Source: an uncultured Selenomonadales bacterium (GTDB taxonomy: Bacteria > Bacillota > Negativicutes > Selenomonadales > Selenomonadaceae). Taken from it: DNA of 57,396 bases. Location of the stretch: NCBI GenBank assembly GCA_937877655.1, contig CALFJC010000180.1, positions 1-57,396 on the forward strand, read 5' to 3'. Shown piece by piece: positions 53,678 through 57,396 of this stretch. Positions within the stretch are counted from its first letter, which is position 1; every line of letters begins with the position of its first letter. The notes below the pieces were generated by a model that saw nothing but the letters and a program-made list of their open reading frames with translations, was not told where the DNA came from and searched no databases. Position numbers and translations under genes: made by a program.

Positions 53678-54640
53678 TCAGACAAGCACGCTTGCCAAAC
53701 GAACCAGTTCGGGATCAAGCGGCTTTTTGTTATTGACTGAATCGAAAAGATTAATCGCAACCACTTTGCCTTCATCAAAACCGTAAACGACATTCGAGAC
53801 GCCCGAAATAATCGCGAGGGCGGCACGTTCGCCGAGTTGAGAGGCTTTCATACGATCTTCGACAGTGGGTGAGCCGCCGCGTTGAATGTGACCGAGAATC
53901 GAAACGCGAGTATCAATGCCGGTTTTCTCTTCGACAACATTTTTCAAGCCGACGCCCGAACATGCGCCTTCCGCCACAACAATAATCGTATAACGACGAC
54001 CTTTTTTGTAAGACTCAACAATCTCTTCGCACATTTCGTCGATATTGTATTTGACTTCGGGAACGATGATATATTCCGCGCCGCTTGCAATGCCCGAAAC
54101 CATAGCGAGCCAGCCCGAAGTGTGTCCCATAACCTCAACGACCATTATGCGTTTGTGCGCCGAAGCGGTGTCGCGCAATTTGTTAATCGCCTCAACCGCA
54201 GTATTCGCCGCCGTGTCGCAACCGATTGTGTAATCAGTGCCCCAAACGTCGTTGTCAATCGTGCCCGGCAAGCCGACAATCGGGATGCCGCCCATTTTTG
54301 AAAGGAGCGAGCCGCCCGTCAAAGAGCCGTCGCCGCCGATTATTACGAGACCTTCAATCCCGTGTTTCTGAAGATTGTCCAGACCTTTGCGACGCCCTTC
54401 CTCTGTTTTGAACTCTTTGCAACGAGCCGTGCCGAGAAAAGTTCCGCCGCGCTGAATCAAATCGCTGACAGAGCGTCTTTGGAGCTCGACTATATCGTCG
54501 GCGAGCATTCCCTTGTAGCCGTTGTTTATCCCGAAGACCTTAACGCCCTCATAAAGCGCGGTTCTGACAACCGCACGAGCCGCAGCGTTCATGCCGGGGC
54601 TGTCGCCGCCTGAAGTCATTACCGCTATCGCATTTAACAT
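53678..54640 (-). CDS. pfkA: 6-phosphofructokinase (ATP-dependent)
   Basis: 320 residues. It commits fructose-6-phosphate to glycolysis. Motifs: GGDSPGMN (ATP site, usually GGDAPGMN), GGDGSLTGG with Gly at the position that marks ATP rather than pyrophosphate use, and PGTIDNDVWGTD with the catalytic Asp. The GHIQRGGSPT segment is typical. I use ATG 54640, 7 bases after GGGAGGGG. The promoter is at 54776-54805. Confidence 0.95.
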   Translation of the reverse strand: MLNAIAVMTSGGDSPGMNAAARAVVRTALYEGVKVFGINNGYKGMLADDIVELQRRSVSDLIQRGGTFLGTARCKEFKTEEGRRKGLDNLQKHGIEGLVIIGGDGSLTGGSLLSKMGGIPIVGLPGTIDNDVWGTDYTIGCDTAANTAVEAINKLRDTASAHKRIMVVEVMGHTSGWLAMVSGIASGAEYIIVPEVKYNIDEMCEEIVESYKKGRRYTIIVVAEGACSGVGLKNVVEEKTGIDTRVSILGHIQRGGSPTVEDRMKASQLGERAALAIISGVSNVVYGFDEGKVVAINLFDSVNNKKPLDPELVRLASVLV

Positions 54641-54655
54641 AATTTGTCCCCTCCC

Positions 54656-54739
54656 GCTCAATTAATTAGGAATTAGGAATTAAGAATTAGGAATTGGGAA
54701 ATTTTCATTACTCATTCCTAATTCCTCATTCCTAATTGA
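54656..54739. repeat. AATTAGGAATTAAG inverted-repeat tract
   Basis: AATTAGGAATTAGGAATT units (54663-54698) face CATTCCTAATTCCTCATTCC (54713-54732), in the leader of pfkA. Confidence 0.75.
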
Positions 54740-54775
54740 ATTTACCACGCCGCTATTTTAGAAAATTTTCTAAGA

Positions 54776-54805
54776 ATTGTAAAGCAAATTTTCAAACACG
54801 ATCAA
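54776..54805 (-). promoter_or_regulatory. Promoter of pfkA
   Basis: Minus strand TTGATC (54805-54800), 18 bp, TACAAT (54781-54776). Confidence 0.5.
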
Positions 54806-54814
54806 GATTTAATT

Positions 54815-54843
54815 TTGACGCCCGATTGATGCTGTGTTATCAT
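54815..54843 (+). promoter_or_regulatory. Promoter ahead of the small hydrophobic peptide
   Basis: TTGACG (54815-54820), 17 bp, TATCAT (54838-54843), divergent from the pfkA promoter. Confidence 0.5.
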
Positions 54844-54894
54844 TGAAAAAATTTTGAAGAAGGGCAGATAAAGGAATCACACGGAAAATTTGAA

Positions 54895-55002
54895 ATGAAA
54901 AAAGCCCGAATAGAGTTCGAGCTTTTCTGTCTAACCTCTGATAAGAAGTTTTTTCTCACGATTTTATTTTTGCTTCTCCTTGTCGGCTTTAATTTTGAAT
55001 AA
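54895..55002 (+). CDS. Possible 35-residue membrane peptide
   Basis: A short frame beginning MKKARIEFELF with a C-terminal hydrophobic run (FFLTILFLLLLVGFNFE). It lies behind a plausible promoter, but the ribosome binding site is weak (AAGGA is ~20 bases away). It overlaps the terminator of the convergent Gly/Ala-rich gene. It resembles in style the tiny hydrophobic toxins of type I modules, but homology cannot be shown. It may also be chance. Confidence 0.3.
   Translation: MKKARIEFELFCLTSDKKFFLTILFLLLLVGFNFE
54900..54926 (-). terminator. Terminator of the Gly/Ala-rich gene
   Basis: AAAAGCTCGAA-CTCTA-TTCGGGCTTTT on the minus strand, one G-U pair, followed by TTC ATTTC. Confidence 0.75.
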
Positions 55003-55302
55003 TCATTTATGTTTTAAACCGTGCGCCAAATGTACAAGGGTATGTGTTGTCAATAATTCTGCGCCCACAGCAGTTCCGGCAGTTGCTCCAAGACCAGCGG
55101 CAGTCGCTGCAGTACCACCTAAACCAATGGCGGATCCTAAAGCCATACCAGTACCTGCCACAGTGCTGCCAAGAGCTCCAACCGTTCCGCCTAAACCTAT
55201 AGCCGCTCCTGCTCCGGCGACGAATGCTCCCGCACCGGCGATCGCTATAGGAGTCAAAGCAATAGCTCCAAAACCGATGCATATGTTTTTAAACAATGCC
55301 AT
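55003..55302 (-). CDS. Gly/Ala-rich hydrophobic protein
   Basis: A 99-residue protein with a long Gly/Ala-rich hydrophobic core (IAIAGAGAFVAGAGAAIGLG, TVAGTGMALGSAIGLGG) of glycine-zipper type, a short MALFKNICIG N-terminus, and a tail HTLVHLAHGLKHK. GGGAGG lies 8 bases before the start. It could insert into membranes (bacteriocin- or pore-like), or be a glycine-zipper membrane protein. No leader peptide cleavage site or modification genes are seen, so a bacteriocin call is not supported beyond composition. Confidence 0.55.
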   Translation of the reverse strand: MALFKNICIGFGAIALTPIAIAGAGAFVAGAGAAIGLGGTVGALGSTVAGTGMALGSAIGLGGTAATAAGLGATAGTAVGAELLTTHTLVHLAHGLKHK

Positions 55303-55464
55303 GATAAATTCCTCCCTAAAAATTCTTACGACATTTTTTATCGGCTTATAAATTTTCCAAACATCACTTCCCTATTAAACTTACAACTCTTTGAAAAGTT
55401 TTGCCTCAATTTTGAAATAGCTTGGCTGTTGATTTTAGTTTAACAAACTTTTCATCTAATGTCC

Positions 55465-55481
55465 GTCAATTTGAAATTGAC
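55465..55481 (+). promoter_or_regulatory. Palindromic operator-like site
   Basis: GTCAATTTGAAATTGAC, 8-bp arms around one base. It overlaps the -35 of the promoter at 55477-55505, so a bound repressor could block it. The downstream helix-turn-helix-like gene is a candidate autoregulator. Confidence 0.5.
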
Positions 55482-55505
55482 AGTAACATCTTTTTCTACT
55501 ACAAT
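55477..55505 (+). promoter_or_regulatory. Promoter P1 of the frameshifted gene
   Basis: TTGACA (55477-55482), 17 bp, TACAAT (55500-55505). Confidence 0.6.
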
Positions 55506-55554
55506 TTTCAACGTCATTAAACCATACTTCTGTTTGCATTTGGTAAATTGGGAA

Positions 55555-55584
55555 TTGACATTTAAAATTTCTCGCTTGTATAAG
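55555..55584 (+). promoter_or_regulatory. Promoter P2 of the frameshifted gene
   Basis: TTGACA (55555-55560), 18 bp, TATAAG (55579-55584). It gives a leader of only about 15 nt, with GGAGGA before the ATG. Confidence 0.6.
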
Positions 55585-55604
55585 ATGGACTCGGAGGAAT
55601 AATT

Positions 55605-56235
55605 ATGGACAGAGAAGCGGCTTTGACAGAACTCAGGAACATTGCCAAAAAAATTGTTAATGAGGCATGCGACGCAAACGTCATGGAAAAATTTGATATT
55701 GAATCTGAAGAGGAGAGCCTTGCACTGGAAGACGACATGTATTTTTTCAGTGAATCTTCTCGTGAAAGAAGCAGACCCAAAAAAGGAATTTCTCTTTCTG
55801 TTGGTAAACTCTTAATCAAACCAAGAATTAGCACTAAAAATATTCCTGCAGAAGTTCTTGACTCTGTGCAAAGAAATAAATTCTGGACATTGTTTAATCA
55901 CTATCGTGAGCAAAAAAAACTTAAGCCATAGTGAACTTTATAACAGGGCTTATGTGTCCAGAGCCGTCTATAGCAATATCCGAAATATGCCGGATACGAT
56001 GGAATACAGTCCTAACAAGATTACGATTTTGGCATTGTGTCTGGTCATGCACTTGACGGAGCCGCAAACACAAGAATTGCTTGGGCTCTTAGGTTATTCG
56101 CTGTCAAAAAATTTGCCTGTTGACAGAATTGTTGCGTGGTGCCTTGAACAACAAGATTATGACTATGACGTTGCAGACGTAAACAATATAATTTACGACT
56201 TGCTTGGTAAGTCTCCGTTTATCAGATATAACTAA
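55605..56235 (+). CDS. Frameshifted helix-turn-helix-like gene (A8 tract)
   Basis: Two frames join into one ~209-residue protein if one A is removed from the A8 run at 55912-55919: HYREQKN-LSHSELYNRAYVSRAVYSNIR. As written, the first frame stops at 55929-55931 (108 residues) and the second frame continues to 56235. The C-terminal part (KITILALCLVMHLTEPQTQELLGLLGYSLS) resembles a small helical domain found at the ends of various Firmicute proteins. The N-terminal acidic/Ser-rich part is not recognised. The frame change could be phase variation, slippage during transcription, a real mutation, or a sequencing error. Confidence 0.65.
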
Positions 56236-56268
56236 GCAAAATAAAGATTTGTTCATGCTGATTCAACG

Positions 56269-57168
56269 TTAAACAGAATTAACGCCGTCCAAATTAAAAT
56301 TCGGAATAAAATTTTTGTCGGCAGTTTTGCCGATTTGCACGAAACAATTTTTAACGCCGATATTAGCCGCGTGTTCGATGACGGATTGATATTCAAAAGT
56401 CGTCAAGGCGCGGTTTATTTTTTTGAATTCGCCTGCGCGGAAAATCGGCGTGTATTGATTCATAAGGCTGATAAAAATTTCATCTCCAAAAGTTTCGTGA
56501 AGCCAATCGACAATTTTAATCGAGTCGCGTCTGAAATTCGGCAAAATCAAATGTCGAACAATCATTCCGCGAATCATTTTATTGCCGTCGAATTTCACGG
56601 AGCCGACAAGTTCAAACATTTTTTTTATCGCGGCGGAAGCAACGGCAAAATAATTCGGGGCATTGGAAAAAATTTTTGCGGGCTCTTCATCAAAATATTT
56701 TAAGTCGGGTAAAAAAATATCGATGCGCCCGCGCAGAAGCTCCAATGTTTCAAGGTTTTCATAGCCGTTGGAGTTCCAAACAATCGGTAAAGACAAGCCG
56801 CGAGTTTTGGCAAGATCAATCGCCGCGCAGATTTTATCGACGTAGTGCGTCGGCGTCACAAGTTCAATATTTGCCGCGCCGCGATTTTGTTGCTCGATAA
56901 AAATTTCTGCCAACCGCTCAACAGAAATTTCCGCGCCGAAGCCGTCTTGACTGACAGAAAAATTTTGGCAGTAAACGCATCTCAAATTGCAATGCGAAAA
57001 AAAAATTGTTCCCGCCCCTTTTTCTCCGACAAGGCACGGCTCCTCCCATTTATGTAAACTCACCAATGCCACACGCAAATTTTCTCCTGCTCCGCAAAAA
57101 CCAAAATTTTTAATTCTGTCTGCCCGACATCTTCTCGGACAAAGTTCGCAAGCTTTTATAAAAACCAT
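56269..57168 (-). CDS. Radical SAM protein, PflX type
   Basis: 299 residues. The radical SAM CX3CX2C motif is C60, C64, C67 (CNLRCVYC). The N-terminus has an extra cysteine set (CELCPRRCRADRIKNFGFC). PflX-type proteins resemble pyruvate formate-lyase activating enzymes, but their true target is unknown. The ATG sits right after AAAGGAG with no spacer, because a 244-bp tandem duplication placed the junction here; the original start may differ. It ends NLDGVNSV. Confidence 0.85.
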   Translation of the reverse strand: MVFIKACELCPRRCRADRIKNFGFCGAGENLRVALVSLHKWEEPCLVGEKGAGTIFFSHCNLRCVYCQNFSVSQDGFGAEISVERLAEIFIEQQNRGAANIELVTPTHYVDKICAAIDLAKTRGLSLPIVWNSNGYENLETLELLRGRIDIFLPDLKYFDEEPAKIFSNAPNYFAVASAAIKKMFELVGSVKFDGNKMIRGMIVRHLILPNFRRDSIKIVDWLHETFGDEIFISLMNQYTPIFRAGEFKKINRALTTFEYQSVIEHAANIGVKNCFVQIGKTADKNFIPNFNLDGVNSV

Positions 57169-57396
57169 CTCCTTTCGCGCCGAAGCCGTCTTGACTGACA
57201 GAAAAATTTTGACGGTAAACGCATCTCAAATTGCAATGCGAAAAAAAAATTGTTCCCGCCCCTTTTTCTCCGACAAGGCACGGCTCCTCCCATTTATGTA
57301 AACTCACCAATGCCACACGCAAATTTTCTCCTGCTCCGCAAAAACCAAAATTTTTAATTCTGTCTGCCCGACATCTTCTCGGACAAAGTTCGCAAG
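57110..57396 (-). pseudogene. Truncated 5' copy of the PflX gene with Cys-to-Arg change
   Basis: Bases ~57174-57396 repeat ~56930-57152 at an offset of 244. The copy encodes CNLRCVYRQN, so the third SAM cysteine is Arg. Its frame runs on out of register with the intact gene, ending GDGFYKSLRTLSEKM and a stop at 57110. It continues past the window edge. Confidence 0.8.

Noticed and set aside
55003..55302. Bacteriocin with modification cluster
   Set aside because: No leader motif, transporter, immunity or modification gene lies nearby; only the composition suggests it.
55912..55920. Canonical -1 programmed frameshift at AAAAAAC
   Set aside because: The downstream frame needs a +1 shift (or loss of one A), not a -1 shift, so the classic slippery-site mechanism does not fit.

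Overview
The window looks like chromosomal DNA of a flagellated, diderm Firmicute of the class Negativicutes (Selenomonas-like). This is inference. It rests on an outer-membrane porin with an N-terminal SLH domain (OmpM type), a complete minCDE set, flagellar flgD/fliK, a lactate permease, a biotin-dependent carboxyltransferase subunit and a PduO-type cobalamin adenosyltransferase. No tRNA, rRNA, CRISPR array or prophage module was found.

Layout. 1-2.4 kb: an unknown two-repeat protein with a partial copy upstream, convergent with a carboxyltransferase (pycB/oadA-like) gene. 2.5-7.2 kb: a sugar-catabolism locus disturbed by homing-endonuclease-type genes. A GIY-YIG gene lies first. A Gfo/Idh/MocA oxidoreductase and an MFS sugar porter are each cut short by an antisense HNH gene with its own promoter. 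An intact TIM-barrel sugar isomerase follows. 7.2-9.1 kb: minCDE. 9.4-12.4 kb: the SLH porin and a GltD-like flavoprotein. 12.8-44.2 kb: five very large calcium-binding RTX-type proteins (R1-R5). R3, R4 and R5 carry an N-terminal HExxH zinc-protease-like domain, whose motif is broken in R4. R2 carries an embedded helical and hydrophobic domain. Between R4 and R5 sits a divergent block: an M15 peptidase plus oppABCDF operon on the minus strand, and a serine beta-lactamase-family hydrolase on the plus strand. The hydrolase is preceded by two truncated copies of its own 5' end, and its stop codon overlaps the start of R5. 44.4-49.7 kb: lactate permease, PduO, flgD and a fliK with 19 tandem 17-residue repeats. 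49.9-51.4 kb: a small operon of unknown genes whose promoter spacer contains a G7 tract. 51.5-54.6 kb: sucrose-6-phosphate hydrolase, AtpZ-like protein, 6-phosphofructokinase. 54.7-57.4 kb: a small hydrophobic peptide, a Gly/Ala-rich protein, a frameshifted helix-turn-helix-like gene, and a PflX-type radical SAM protein with a duplicated 5' end.

Three features recur. (1) A ~200-250 bp dispersed repeat, three copies on the plus strand, folds into successive hairpins whose stems are kept by compensatory base changes. The first two hairpins carry AGGAY loops. (2) Low-complexity intergenic inverted repeats built from AATTCCTA-like, GGGAAAA-like or GCAATGAGTAAT-like words lie between many genes. 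(3) Tandem duplications of gene 5' segments, including start codon and ribosome binding site, leave short N-terminal fragments ahead of intact genes.

The best candidates for something undescribed are the hairpin repeat family, the RTX/HExxH array with its inserted peptide-scavenging block, the HNH cassettes with a conserved promoter, and the G-tract promoter.
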